Assembly: GCF_947179165.1 (NCBI RefSeq)
Contig: NC_077248.1
Span: forward strand, 55,723,732 to 55,787,731
DNA from: Solanum dulcamara
Taxonomy: Eukaryota; Streptophyta; Magnoliopsida; Solanales; Solanaceae
Length of the DNA stretch: 64,000 bases
Direction of reading: 5' to 3'
Shown here: piece after piece, positions 25,125 to 35,773 of the stretch
How positions within the stretch are numbered: the first letter of the stretch is position 1
Layout of the letters: each line of letters starts with the position of its first letter
Notes under the pieces: generated by a model
The model's database searches: none
Seen by the model: the letters and a program-made list of their open reading frames with translations, nothing else
What the model was told of the DNA's origin: nothing
Position numbers and translations under genes: made by a program

Positions 25125-25268
25125 GTCCATATTGTTGGGACTCTTCCCCATATTAGGAGAGTAATTTAGGGATATTCAAAAGGTTAGTGGAAAGTAGCCT
25201 TTTATTTTTGTCGTTAAATGTTTTTTCTTAAGAGTGGTGTCATATCCCAACAATTCACTTAATATGGA
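25125..25268. repeat. Short inverted-repeat element, unclassified
   Basis: The left end GTCCATATTGTTGGGA and the reverse complement of the right end (GTCCATATT, nine bases, then GTTGGGA) are the same two blocks, so the 144-bp interval is bounded by an interrupted inverted repeat. It begins right at the end of the Tat/Ogre-like 3' LTR. No convincing target duplication was found, so a MITE is possible but unproven. Confidence 0.4.
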
Positions 25269-26412
25269 CGAGAGGGAGAATCTTCTAAAACATTTATGGT
25301 TTAGGTCCGGTAACTTCAACACCTAAAATACCAAAAAAAAAAAATATTTGAAAAAATGTATGTAAATAGTAACTAACTAGGGATTAGGTTTTGAAAAATG
25401 TATCTTCTAAAATAAATATCCCAAAAAATTGAACTTGAAAAAATGTATGTACTAATAAATTAATAAAATTTAACAAACTACTAACAATTGAGCAATTTGT
25501 AACAATTAATAGACTAATTACAATTAAAAAAACTTCAACAATTACTAAACTAATAACATATAAAATTTAACAATTAATAAGCTAATAAATTAGTGAATAG
25601 CTAAATAACACATTAAAAAAGTAAATTGGTTAACAAATTGATACATTAACTTATTAACAAATACTACAACTAACAAAGAATAAATAATTAACAAGGAAGA
25701 ATTAAATAGAGAAAAAAAGCTAAAAACAAAATTGAGAAAATCAAAAGACAAAAAGTTTAAACAAAATTGTAAAAATATAACCTTGGAAAAATCATCGGTT
25801 TATAAATCTAAACTAAATAAAAACTTAAAAGTGTTGGAGGGTCATATATTTTCTTCATATAACTCACTAATTTTGTGTGCTATATAAGGTTCATTTACCA
25901 TAATATCAGTTAAACCAACTCTAATAATAGATGTTATATAGCATACTAAATTAGTGCGAATTTTATGTACTATATGTAGTTTTTGTCAGGTTCTTCTTAA
26001 CACGTTGTTTTGATCTCATTCATCATTTAAGTTTTGGGCTCCTTTGAGACAAAATTAAAAGTGCAAGAGGGGGAGGGCGGCGGAGAATTGACATTTTTTT
26101 CTTTTTCTATTTCTGCGTCAACTATCTTATAGATGAGTCGACTTACACTAGATAAAACACTTGAAAGTAAATATGAGAATCTAAAACAAACGATAAAGTG
26201 ACAAAGATGTTTTTCTCCTAGTTATGTAACGATCCTTCTAATTATTTTGTATATTTTATCCATATCTCCTTTTATATCCTTTTCATATTATTTATATAAT
26301 GGTAATTTATGACTTACGGAATAGGTGACACAATTTTCTAGGTGATCAGATAAATTTTATAGAAAATAGCTAATTTTAAGAGTATAAGTGGGACATGCAT
26401 AGAAAATATTAA
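25269..26412. other. AT-rich non-LTR sequence with one hairpin, no gene
   Basis: Very AT-rich, with loosely repeated ACAATTAATA/CTAATAA words between 25440 and 25690. A hairpin can form from CACTAATTTTGTGTGCTATAT (25867-25887 region) and TATAGCATACTAAATTAGTG (about 25936-25956), stem ~20 with few mismatches and a loop near 50. No open frame of interest. Confidence 0.5.
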
Positions 26413-26574
26413 CAGAAGAAGAAGAAGAAGAAGAAGAAGAGGAGGAGGAGGAGGAGGAGGAGGAGGAGGAGGAGGAGGGGGAGGAGGAAGAGGAAGAAGA
26501 GGAGGAGTAGGAGGAGGAGGAGGAAGAGGAAGAAGAGGAGGAAGAGGAAGAAGAGGAAGAAGAGGGAAAAGGGA
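26413..26574. repeat. Compound (GAA)n/(GAG)n purine tract 1
   Basis: A nearly uninterrupted purine strand, first GAA repeats (26413-26440), then GAG repeats (26441-26478), then mixed GGA/AGA. It produces a long frame of leucine and proline codons on the minus strand and arginine codons on the plus strand, which are artefacts of the repeat. Confidence 0.95.
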
Positions 26575-26659
26575 ATAGAGAAAATGCCTAATGTGATTAA
26601 AAAAGAGCTTGTTGAAAATGAAAAGAAATAGAAAAACAGAGGAAGCACAAAGCAGTAAC

Positions 26660-26826
26660 AGAAGAAGAAGCAGAAGAAGAAGAAGAAAAAGAAGGAGAAG
26701 GAGGAGGAGGAGGAGGAGGAGGAGGAGGAGGAGGAGGAGGAGAATGAGGAGAATGAGCAGAAGGAGAAGAAGCAGAAGGAGAAGGAGGAGAAGGAGAAGG
26801 AGGTGGAGGAGAACTAGAAGAAGAAA
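26660..26826. repeat. Compound (GAA)n/(GAG)n purine tract 2
   Basis: A second purine tract of the same make-up, separated from the first by about 85 bases that are also purine-rich. GAA repeats lead, GGA repeats form the core (26695-26740), and a mixed GGAGAA tail follows. Both tracts begin with ACAGAAGAAGAAG, so the pair may be a duplication followed by separate slippage. Confidence 0.95.
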
Positions 26827-27096
26827 ATAGGGATATTCATCCAAACGCATCAAGTTCATTATTCTCATTGTTTTCATGAGATAATTATACGATTATGAGT
26901 AAGTTTTCAGGCTAGAAACATGAAAAAATTTCTATAATTGAAAAAAGTAGTGATAGGGTTATTAGAATAATATCTTGGTTTTGGATAACGACTCATTTTC
27001 TAAAATTTTACACGTGACTTTGTTTGTATTATGATTGATTATAATCTGAAAGAAATATTTAGATTTAAAATGTTTATGCTCTTCTTTTCTAGCCTA
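26827..27096. other. Unassigned AT-rich DNA before the eIF4A-derived hairpin
   Basis: About 270 bases with no coding, repeat or transposon signal that I recognise. Confidence 0.5.
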
Positions 27097-27507
27097 TTCT
27101 CTCTTCTCACCTTCTAATCTATCAGTTAATAAAAACTTTGATGATTCTATTGAAGGTCTTGAGGATGTATCCATGATCCAGCAAAGAGGTATAGATCCAC
27201 TATGTCGGAGAATTGACGTAATTCAACATGTTCTATCAATCTTAGAGATGGATAGTTGCATTTTGTTCTAAAATTTTACAGCAGCTAGAGTATGATTTAG
27301 TTCATTACCAAGTAGTTGATGGCAACCTTTAAGTAAGGATACATGCTTGGTAGGTGGTACAAGCATTGAAAAGGACATACATATTCTATCAACTGGTGTT
27401 CATCTCGGTATTGGAACATCGTGACATGATTGAACATGTTATGGATACAAACAAACCTCTTTATCCCTAATCATATTAGAATATTTGTTATACACATGGT
27501 TGAAGGA
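27097..27507 (+). pseudogene. eIF4A (DEAD-box RNA helicase) pseudogene fragment, left arm
   Basis: Conceptual translation of the plus strand gives, in order, FDDSIEGLE, IQQRGIDPLCRRIDVIQH (from 27176), FCSKILQQLEYDLVHYQ (about 27254-27304), VGGTSIEKDIHILSTGVHLG (from 27350), and IPNHIRIFVI followed by HMVEG where the DEAD box should be. These correspond to the Q motif, a region past motif I, the GG/Ia-Ib region and motif II of translation initiation factor eIF4A, an ATP-dependent RNA helicase of the cap-binding complex. The family's motif I (GxGKT) is missing, motif II has lost its acidic residues, and stops and frameshifts intervene. Compared with a ~410-residue family member only the first third to half is present, with internal deletions. 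No introns are evident, which would fit a retrocopy, but intron positions were not checked. Family assignment rests on recalled eIF4A motifs; other eIF4A-like helicases (eIF4A-III) are possible. Confidence 0.8.
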
Positions 27508-27943
27508 CAATGGTTGAAAGCATTTCATTGGCCTTGTTTATCATAAACATTTCAACATGATCAGGGAGAAAAAGGTTATTTTTTATATCTGAAACATGTT
27601 CAGAGCATGCCAAGATGTACCAATAATGATATGAACACCGGTTGATAGAATATGATTATCCTTCTCAAAGCTAGTACCACCTATATAAGCATGTATATTT
27701 CCTCTATGGGGGTCACCAAGTCCATGTCAATGAACTTAATTATAATAAAGTTGCTATAAAATTTTAAAACAAAATACACTAACTTCTTTGAGGTACATTA
27801 AGCATGTTGAATAACATTAAATTCACTACAGAATGCATTTGTACCTCATTGCTAGATCACAGATAGTTACTCAAGAACTTCAATAGAATCATCAAAGATT
27901 TCACTTAGTGATATATTAGAAGGTGAGAAGAGGGATTTTGCAA
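27508..27943 (-). pseudogene. eIF4A pseudogene fragment, right arm (inverted copy)
   Basis: Read on the minus strand from about 27943, this repeats the left arm: FDDSIEVLE, a degraded Q motif (I-stop-Q-stop-G, then FNVIQHA), FVLKFYSNF-like remains, IGGTSFEKDNHILSTGVHII (27623-27684), and PDHVEMFMINKANEMLST, where NKAN replaces the DEAD residues. VGGTS (27350-27364) and IGGTS (27670-27684), and GVH (27395-27403 and 27631-27639), are symmetric about the same point, near 27517. Both arms share the same internal deletions, so the pseudogene was truncated first and inverted-duplicated afterwards. The arms differ by roughly one base in five, with separate stops. Together they form an ~850-bp palindrome with almost no spacer. 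Confidence 0.8.
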
Positions 27944-29357
27944 GGGGAGGAGAACTTAAGAGTTTCAGTACCATTTTGAGAAAATTAAAATCTAAAATCA
28001 TTAAAAGAGTAACCACTTCAATAAATCCAAACAAAATCTAAACAATGAGACTAGTAAAAAAGATTTTCATTTAAATCTTTTGAAAACATGCCTTTTTTAT
28101 TTGTCTCTATCTGATCCATCAATTCAACTTTAATTTTATTTTTATGCTTAGTAGAAGACCAAGAAGTCATAAGACAAACATCATATTAATCACATTTTCT
28201 CTCCGTAAATTTTTCCTTGAATTTTACCCTATAAATCTTAAATCCTCTTATCCCCTCTAATCTTTTCTCCTAAAAGTTTTTCTTACTCATGTTCCCCTTT
28301 ACCACTCTTTCAAAAGGTGGTCTCACGAAAGAGGACTAATTAATAATTGATTATATAAAATTGGTGTTTCCATATCAATCCTCCTAAACCATTATTCTCT
28401 ATTCATCACCAAAATCATTTCAATACCAGTTTTTGTTATAAACAATTTACCTTACAAAAGAGAAAACCTTCCTAAAATCCAAACTATATATTAAATCGTG
28501 AGAACAAAATAGATCATCCTCTTATTGTATATTTCTCAATATATGGTTTAATAAGTAATGGAATACCTTTGAACATGGATTTATAGATGCTAAGCATACT
28601 TTTCCACCTTCCTTCTTTAACACCATTAATGCTCTCAACACATTGAGGTACTTCTGTCTGTAATTTAGTGTTGATTGTTGGACTGCATTTGGCTTCAAAT
28701 ACAAAACCCTAGATAACACAAAGTAATAACTTGTACACATAAATATACACATATGCACAAAAATCTACATATAATTTTCTTTTTTATTAAAATTCAAAAT
28801 CATTACCATATGATAGACATTTTGTTGATTGCAGATAGTGTTTCCTTTTTCCTCTAACCAGAAAATTTATAGTGTGAAAGACTAAGAAAGAATATAACTA
28901 TATTTATAATAGGAGAAGTGCCTTGGACATAAACCAAGTCAGTAAATTCATGGATTTTATTTCCAAAATTTCAACAAATGTAGCTTTTCTAGTTATACAT
29001 TTTAGGAAATTAAAACATTATTTTCCTTCTAAATTTTTGTGGAATCAATAGTTTTTCCTAATTAGCCTCAAAGATAGAAATAGAATAATAGTAAATATCT
29101 ATCCTAAATGATGTTTTAGAAAAGATCTTCTCAGGATTGTAAGTAGTCTACGTAATTTTGACCTAAACAACAATATAACCATTGTCTCCATCAATAATTT
29201 GAAGAAAAAACTATCATAGCCTTGAAGGCTCTAGATTTTTCTCCCCAAGGTCAAAGGATGATAGGGCATCCTTTTCAGCCTTTAAGATTAATTCAATGTT
29301 AGTCCTAATTTATCTTTTACATGTTTCACGTAGTAAAATATTTACATACTTGACCTA
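27944..29357. other. Unassigned non-LTR DNA, no supported gene
   Basis: About 1.4 kb of AT-rich sequence. A 78-codon frame at 28522-28758 on the minus strand has a plausible composition but matches no family I know and has no neighbouring exon or signal, so it is not called. No tandem repeat, LTR terminus or primer site was found. It could be ordinary intergenic DNA or an unrecognised old transposon. Confidence 0.5.
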
Positions 29358-29405
29358 TGTCACAACCTGATTTTTCGATTCATGATGGTACCTACAACCC
29401 ACAAG

Positions 29406-29742
29406 CAGGAGCTACTTCAAGCAGATTCGTGGCTTATAGACAAAATCAAATGGAGGCCTTAAACTTAAATTTATAATATCTTTTATATAATTAATTTCTT
29501 CTAATATATTTTTTAAGTTGATAATATTATCATTCTTATTTTAAATTATCTTTCATGAGACATAGTACTCCAAATATGTCAAGTTTCTTTCATTTTATAT
29601 GAAAAGTTTGCCTTTCTACAAATAGTATTTAATATTTGTTAAAAATAATAATTTATAGCCTATTATTACTGAAAAATGGGGCCCCTCAAATTTAGTGACC
29701 TAAGCATGTTCCTTTTGTTTTAACACTATTGAGCCACCCCTG
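29406..29742. mobile_element. hAT-type MITE, 337 bp, perfect 8-bp TSD
   Basis: Flanked by CCCACAAG at 29398-29405 and again at 29743-29750. The ends are an imperfect inverted pair: CAGGAGCTACTTCAA on the left, and CAGGGGTGGCTCAAT as the reverse complement of the right end. An 8-bp target duplication and termini starting CAGGG are characteristic of hAT elements. It is far too short to encode a transposase and has none, so it is non-autonomous. The interior is AT-rich. It inserted into LTR fragment F. Confidence 0.85.
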
Positions 29743-30364
29743 CCCACAAGTAGACAAGAAAACCCATATCTCGAAACTACAAATAGTGGGATTAACGGCA
29801 GAAAACTAAACTTGAACTAAACAATAACATAAATAACAAGAATCATACATAAAGAACCAGAAAGTAATGTGTACAGAGCTTAAAACAAAATGAGTACAAG
29901 TCCCAAAAGTGGACAACAAAAATAAGACTGTTTCAAAAAAAGAAGAAGCAAAAGACAAGTCAATATATAAAGAGGGAGACGAGTAAATCTAGGACGCTTT
30001 TTGGTCACCCTCGCCTCCAAATCTTACTGCGGCTGGCTCGAGATCAACACTGGTAGCTATGCTCAAACCTACATAATCAAAACATAAGCAGAGTGTAGTA
30101 TGAGTATCAAAACAACATGTACCCAGTAGGCATAATAAGAAACAGGGAATGAAAGTCTATCTAGGATGCACACAAGTGTACTAACACACACAGAAAGAGA
30201 AAGTAACTAACTAAATCTGACTAGGCTCCCATAAACCCAGTGGGGTACACTCGTGCGCAAGTTAAAAGTAAAATCCAAGAGAAATTCCATAACCCCGATA
30301 GGTGCAAGGAAGAGTTTGAAATAAAATAAGAGAACCCGGTGAATTTTCCAATTTTTCTACGACC

Positions 30365-30620
30365 TTCCATGGACTTGAACCGAACCAGTCAGTATGCCTG
30401 ATGCTTCATCAAAACCAATAGGCGTTAAAGACTTGAACTGAAATGAAGAGGAAGAATCAAGGAATTGAATAGAGATTTTGTGTAACCAAAGACTTGAACC
30501 AAGTCTAAGGAGAATCGTGGACTTGAACAATGTGTAAATATGACCAAGGACTTGAACCGAGGTAAAAATAGTTATGGACTTGAACTAAGCTATAACGAGT
30601 GGTGGACTAGAACCACTACT
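30365..30620 (+). repeat. Degenerate ~30-bp repeat around GGACTTGAACC, copy 1
   Basis: The word (A)GACTTGAACC with variants occurs about eight times (near 30372, 30430, 30458, 30490, 30521, 30549, 30575 and 30604), mostly 27-32 bases apart. The same series occurs at about 36012-36255 in the second copy of fragment F, so it predates the duplication. Confidence 0.6.
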
Positions 30621-31135
30621 GCAACTGGCTTTGGAATTAAACCATGGCTGAAGATAGACAATATACAATCACTTAATCATGCTCACTTTAAGGAAAGGAA
30701 AGTCATAGCCTACCTATAGCTAACTGTAAACATCCAAATCACGTAACCAGAGCTTTTCCCTTTTGTTCGGCCTTGGAACGCTACAACACTAGAAAAAATA
30801 GAATCACAATATTATTACAATTGTTTTAAACTAAAATTATCAAAATCAGAGACAAATCAATTTTGCAGTAAAAAAGGAAAATATGGAACACGCTCCAATT
30901 ATTCAAGAATTGACTCTATGAAAAGGTCCTAAATACCTCCCTAAAATATTGATCCTACATGGAACACAATTCAAAGCTCGGAACAGCCAAAACAAGCACA
31001 TGCAATAATTTCCCAAATTAATCGCAATTAAGGGCTAGGACAACAATTATATCAGAAGGAGACAATGTTCTAGGCGAATTATTAATCAATTTGATCTTTT
31101 AAAGATCAATTATGATTCCTTCAACAGAGACAATA

Positions 31136-31578
31136 TGTAATACCTCCTAAAAATATTGTAAATGATGTTCCAATTCTCGATGAAAATAATATCACTTCTG
31201 TATTTTGGACATAACTTTTAATAGGATGGTCCAAATTAGGTGATTAAAATTTTTGAATAACCCGAACATCATTAACTATAAATTTTGTGAAGATCATATT
31301 TCAAGTGTCGTAGGTTATGTAGGTCAAATAAATTAATTATTGGAAGATATGGTGCTTTGACGAAATGGAGTGTTTATAGAAGAAAATTCATATCTCACTA
31401 TAGGCTTCTCCAAATTTGTTGATTCTTGCATAACATGAAAGTAGACTTCTAGAGCAATAATTCATATTAGGACACCAAATCCTAATGAGGAAGTTATCTT
31501 TTTCAAATGCAGCTGTGAAAAAGGGTATTCCATTAAAAGAAGGTTCATCTAACAAACCATGAAAAGATTTAGATCCTC
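31136..31578 (+). mobile_element. A-family LTR, first ~440 bp only
   Basis: Begins TGTAATACCTCC and follows the start of the chromovirus 5' LTR (36778 onward) closely until GATTTAGATCC at about 31576, where it switches to family B LTR sequence. The bases before it (TTCAACAGAGACAATA) are identical to those before 36778, so the junction of F with this LTR exists twice. Confidence 0.85.
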
Positions 31579-32189
31579 GGATGTGCTAAAAAACACTAGG
31601 AGATCAAGAAGGTCCAGACTCACAACCTACACAAGTGTAGAAGCAAGGGGTGAGTACCAAACAACATGGTACTCATCAAGTGGATAATTAAAACTAAGCA
31701 AAGCTCAATAGATACAAGTACTCCTGCCATCCCACCCGAACCTCATTAACTACAATCTGCATAAAATCAGCCTAACTCTACACTCTACACAGTAATAATA
31801 ATACAGTCTATGACTACTCATCAAAAGTCTAATCAAGTAAATAATATCAAGTCAATTTCAACATATGCTGAGCAATAAGTGGTAAACACGAATTCACAAA
31901 TATCAACAAAATGCGATGCAATGCAATGAGATGATGCATGTCTATCCTATCGGTACACATCCACTGAATTACAGTCCAGAACCCATGGAGGACATTTCTG
32001 TCCATGTTACATACCACAGAGCGTGTGGCCTGTCTCCTCAATATACATATCCTGCCACGGAGCGTGTGGCCACAACCCTTTTGTTTCATATCATTTTCAG
32101 TCTCAGCACTGTATGTTAGAACGAATGCAATCAATTCATGTTCATATGATTCACGATAATAACATGATAACAACAATAACTTTTCCTAT

Positions 32190-34597
32190 AGTAACACCCC
32201 TCAAAAATTTTCCCTAAGATTTGGACCCTTCTTGTATACGGGTAGGGTCGAACTCGAGTATTGAGGAGTGTATGCATGAGCTAGGATGAGTCCCCGAGAA
32301 ATTTAAGGATGTTGGAGGTGATGTGGGGTCGCAAGGGGGCCCCTAGGACCAAATTAAATCCAAGAGATTCGTCGTGGCTAAGTCTTGGGATGAGTTCGTA
32401 TAAGGGGTCGACTTCTAATGACCCTATCTTTTGAAAGACGACAATCTGGGTGGCCCCCACGACCTATCAAATTAAAGGTCATCGAGTCTTCTTTCCAATG
32501 CCACCAAAAATATAATTTTTGGAGTTCGGAGTCAAAAGATATGTCGATCCTAAGATGAACTATCACGACAGGGATTTTTAGGCCTGGGTTGCAATTGGTG
32601 GAAGACTGGGCTTGGTGCCACAGTAGTTTGGCCCTTGGCGCGATGCGCCACTAAAAGTTGTGCAGGGTTTTTCAAGCCTAATTTCTAGAACCCAGAAAAT
32701 ATGGCCTTGGCGCTGTAAGGGCGCGACGCGCCACTATCACGCCAAGAATGTGCCTCAGTAGTTTGGTCCTTGGCGCGGCGCGCCACTACGAGGTGTGCAG
32801 GTTTTAGGTGAAATCAGCCTGGCGCTGCAATGGCGTGACGCGCCACTATCACGCCAGGAGCATTTTTGCCTATTTTTTTTCAGAACTTTTGAGAAGGGGT
32901 AATTTGGGAATTCCCCCAAATTATATATGTATCAGCCTTAGCACATTTTGGGATCATTTTCAATCCCTCACTCTCTCTCTAAAAAGCCCTAGGAGTTCTT
33001 CTCTCTCTCTCTTCTTCTTTTTCTTCTTCTTCTTCTCTATTTCCAATAAGAAGAGTTCCAAGAGCTTCAAGATTCGAGTTCTCCATTGAAGACCCAATAT
33101 CAAGGTTTTCTTCAAGTCTTTCATAAGGTATGTAAGGCTATCCAAAACATCAATTGAGTCCACCCATGTGCCCTACTTTTGCTTGAGGTTAGATGTCCAT
33201 GAAAAGTGGAGTTTCTTGGTATGGTTTATGTTTGAATGAGTTTTATCCCCTATTTATTTGATGCTATATGTGTTGATGTTGTTGAGCTAAGAAGTTCCTA
33301 AAACCTTCATGTAAGTATGAGTTGATAGAGATGACTTGTTATTATATTTTGTTGATCTCTTTAGTCATGTGATTATGTTGTTTAAGTCAATTTCCTTAAA
33401 TGTGTTATTCTACTTGGATTGTTGAGCTAAAGTCATAGAGTTGTGATAAGTCTTGAGGAGATGTCACAAATGCTTATCTAAATGAGGCTTGATTGAGTTA
33501 ATTAGAGGATAGAATTGATGAGTGGACGAGGTCATAAATGGAACTTGCCATTATGACTTAATTGAGTTAAAATGAGAATAGAGTTGATGAGTTGGCAATG
33601 TCCCACATGAAACTAGCCGTGAGGGCTTGTTTGAGATGATTGGAGGGAGTCTTATGAGCATGGAATCATGGGAGGAGTATCGAGCACCGAAGCGGGTAAG
33701 AGTATAGTCCATACTCGAACCCCAGAAACTACGCCGCCAACGTAGGTAGGGATGGAACCATTAAAGTCGGATGCTTCCCATTTTATTGTCCTGAAATGAT
33801 AGGACTTGACTAATCGATGGTATCCATGATTAGGGAGGCGTTCATGCCCTGGCAAGGTATAGACGGACGTGGCAACAACGTCTGATTGTTGTACTATCAC
33901 CGGCTCATAGGTGATGGTTGTTGGATAAGAGAAACTCCAATTTAGGTCTTGATAGTGCTCCGAGTCAGTTTAGTTAAGGGTCTTATGAGTTAGTCCTATC
34001 TAAATTATTCTTGTTAGACTTAGGACATTGGAGTGAGTTGTCATATATATATGTTTGAGTTGAGATCCTGAGTTGATATTAATGTTTTCTTGATGTTTTT
34101 TCATCCGGCCATTTTACATACTCGTACATTCCACGTACTGACGCCATTTGGCCTGCATCATTTCATGATGCAGAAACAGGTACCAGAGAATATCAACCAG
34201 CGCACCGTTGATTATCTACGCACTTCCAGCTACGTGGTGAGTCTTCCTAGCTTCCGGAGGATCTTGAGCTCCCTGTATAGCTTCATGTTGTCTCCTTTAT
34301 TTTGATTGTGGTAGCCATGGGCTTGTCATTGTCACCTTCCATACTTTGATAGAGGCTTCATAGACTAGAGTGTGGGGAGTTTGGACTGTTATTTTGAGGA
34401 GTCCTATTATGCTTATTTTGTTGAGTTAAACATGTTTGGTCTTCGGCCCCCATATTGTAAATAGCATGTTATAATTGAGCCTTTCTTTGAGCGTATAATA
34501 CTGAATGACGAAATGATTGAGTTAGGTGGTTCGCTTGAAGGTCAGAATTGGCTTTCAAGTGCCGGTCACGTCTAGGGTACCTTTCCGGGGCGTGACA
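32190..34597 (+). mobile_element. Solo LTR A6, 2.4 kb, perfect 5-bp TSD
   Basis: Starts AGTAACACCCC (the first T of TGTAAC changed to A, or a base shift) and ends CCGGGGCGTGACA, flanked by CCTAT at 32185-32189 and at 34598-34602. No internal region. Its second half matches LTR A2 (for example CATACTCGTACATTC and GCCTGCATCATTT at 34116-34163, and the CTAGGGTACC end), while its first half is unrelated to A2. Contains repeated CTTGGCGC/CGCGCCACTA motifs (32633-32850), a CT/CTT microsatellite (32998-33037) and the splice-donor-like AAGGTATGTAAGG (33126-33137). Frames at 32808-33163 are low-complexity artefacts. Confidence 0.95.
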
Positions 34598-35206
34598 CCT
34601 ATCTCATATCAACATAGTCATTTCATATTTTCAAAATAAATACGTAATCTCATTACATGAATTCCACCAATACATGTCATTAGATCGTCATTTTATACCC
34701 CTCATCTCCATTTTAAGGCCAATCATACAGTCAATAATCCAATCCAATTCTCATTACTCCATAGTGCACATAACAAGGAAATACAAGCATCTACAAGCTT
34801 AAACTGAGGTTTAAAAATTCACTTGCCTCAAATAAACAAGCTATTACTCTGGGACTTGAGCTTTCCCCTTTCATTGGACTTTTAAATCAATGCAATCTAA
34901 TCAAATAAATAATCATAATAAGATTCCGAAAAGAACAACACCCATATTACTATATGTCTAACTTAGACGCAAAAACTTGATCAAATCTATAATCAAGTCC
35001 TAAATATCAAGTCAAGGATTAGGTCTCAATTCCTCCATACATCCTAAATCCAATGAAATTCATATAATACGATAGAACTAATATTTAATTACATGTATCA
35101 CTATATCCGAAACTTGAATCATGAAGTGATAATTAAATGAAGGATCTGAGAAGAAAGAAAACAAATACATCAAATCACAACGACCATACTTTCTCTTCCA
35201 GGTCCT

Positions 35207-35210
<4 letters not shown>

Positions 35211-35260
<50 letters not shown>
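35211..35260. repeat. (AT)25 microsatellite in family B LTR
   Basis: Fifty bases of pure AT dinucleotide. The equivalent place in the complete family B LTR (about 50570) is a short mixed stretch of TATATACATG type, so the tract expanded in this copy. Confidence 0.95.
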
Positions 35261-35262
<2 letters not shown>

Positions 35263-35773
35263 CTAAGCCTCAATCATTTGACAATGATTGTCAATGATTG
35301 AGGTGCAGGCAGCCGCTCCCCAACAAACATGAAAGACCACACCAAAAGTTAATTCCTTTTCCCTTTCCCATCTAATTATAATAAAATATTATTATTAATA
35401 TATGTAACAATAGATGCATCACAGAATTGAAGGCTCAGATTGAAACTCTTACATCGAGTACGTCTTTTCTCTATGCTATGTGTTCGACGCCGCACGCACA
35501 GGTTAGTTCTCCTTCTTCTTGCTTTTTTTTCTTTCTTCTACAGATAATTGTGAACCTAAAGTAACCAACCCTACTTTTTATTTTAATAGAGTGGTATAAG
35601 ATATTAATAAAATTAACAATTTAGTCCATCAATTAAATTAATTATCTAAAATCACCAACAACTAATTAACTGTAGTTACCAAAAAGTCTCAATTTCCCAA
35701 TTTAAATATATGAAAGGAATCTTTTATGAAATAAGGAAGACTCGTACTCAAAATGGCCTAACGGATCATTACA

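Larger units (their letters stand above)
29358..31135 (-). mobile_element. LTR-like fragment, family F, copy 1
   Basis: The left border TGTCACAACCTG reads on the minus strand as an LTR end (...CAGGTTGTGACA). From about 30120 on it is repeated at 35774-36777 at close similarity. At 31136 it is interrupted by the start of an A-family LTR. The true right end is not seen, so calling it an LTR rests on one terminus plus its repeated state. It contains a hAT-type MITE and a degenerate repeat of GGACTTGAACC. Confidence 0.55.
31579..35773 (-). mobile_element. Family B LTR, left-truncated, interrupted by a solo LTR
   Basis: 31579-32189 and 34603-35773 align in order with about 49193-51123 of the complete family B LTR (shared blocks include ACTAGGAGATCAAG and the GTGTGGCC-rich stretch around 32015-32075, and GTCATTTCATAT). 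The right end ...GATCATTACA is the minus-strand start TGTAATGATCC. The ~310 bases corresponding to the LTR's minus-strand end are missing at the left junction. The frames at 31847-32217 come from repeats of GGAGCGTGTGGCC within the LTR. Confidence 0.85.

Noticed and set aside
26338..26877. 179-codon minus-strand frame rich in leucine and proline, and an arginine-rich frame on the plus strand (26609-26830)
   Set aside because: Both are translations of the GAA/GAG microsatellites; no protein would need such runs and there is no signal around them.
28522..28758. 78-codon minus-strand frame with normal amino-acid composition
   Set aside because: No family recognised, no flanking exon, splice or promoter signal, and the surrounding DNA is AT-rich; below what can be supported as a gene.
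31847..32217. Overlapping frames on both strands with histidine- and cysteine-rich peptides
   Set aside because: They come from the tandem GGAGCGTGTGGCC motifs of LTR B; equivalent frames appear at 49638-49849 and 55738-56264.
32633..32850. GGCGCG/CGCGCC repeats as a possible CpG-island promoter of a gene
   Set aside because: They fall inside a solo LTR with a perfect target duplication, and no gene follows.
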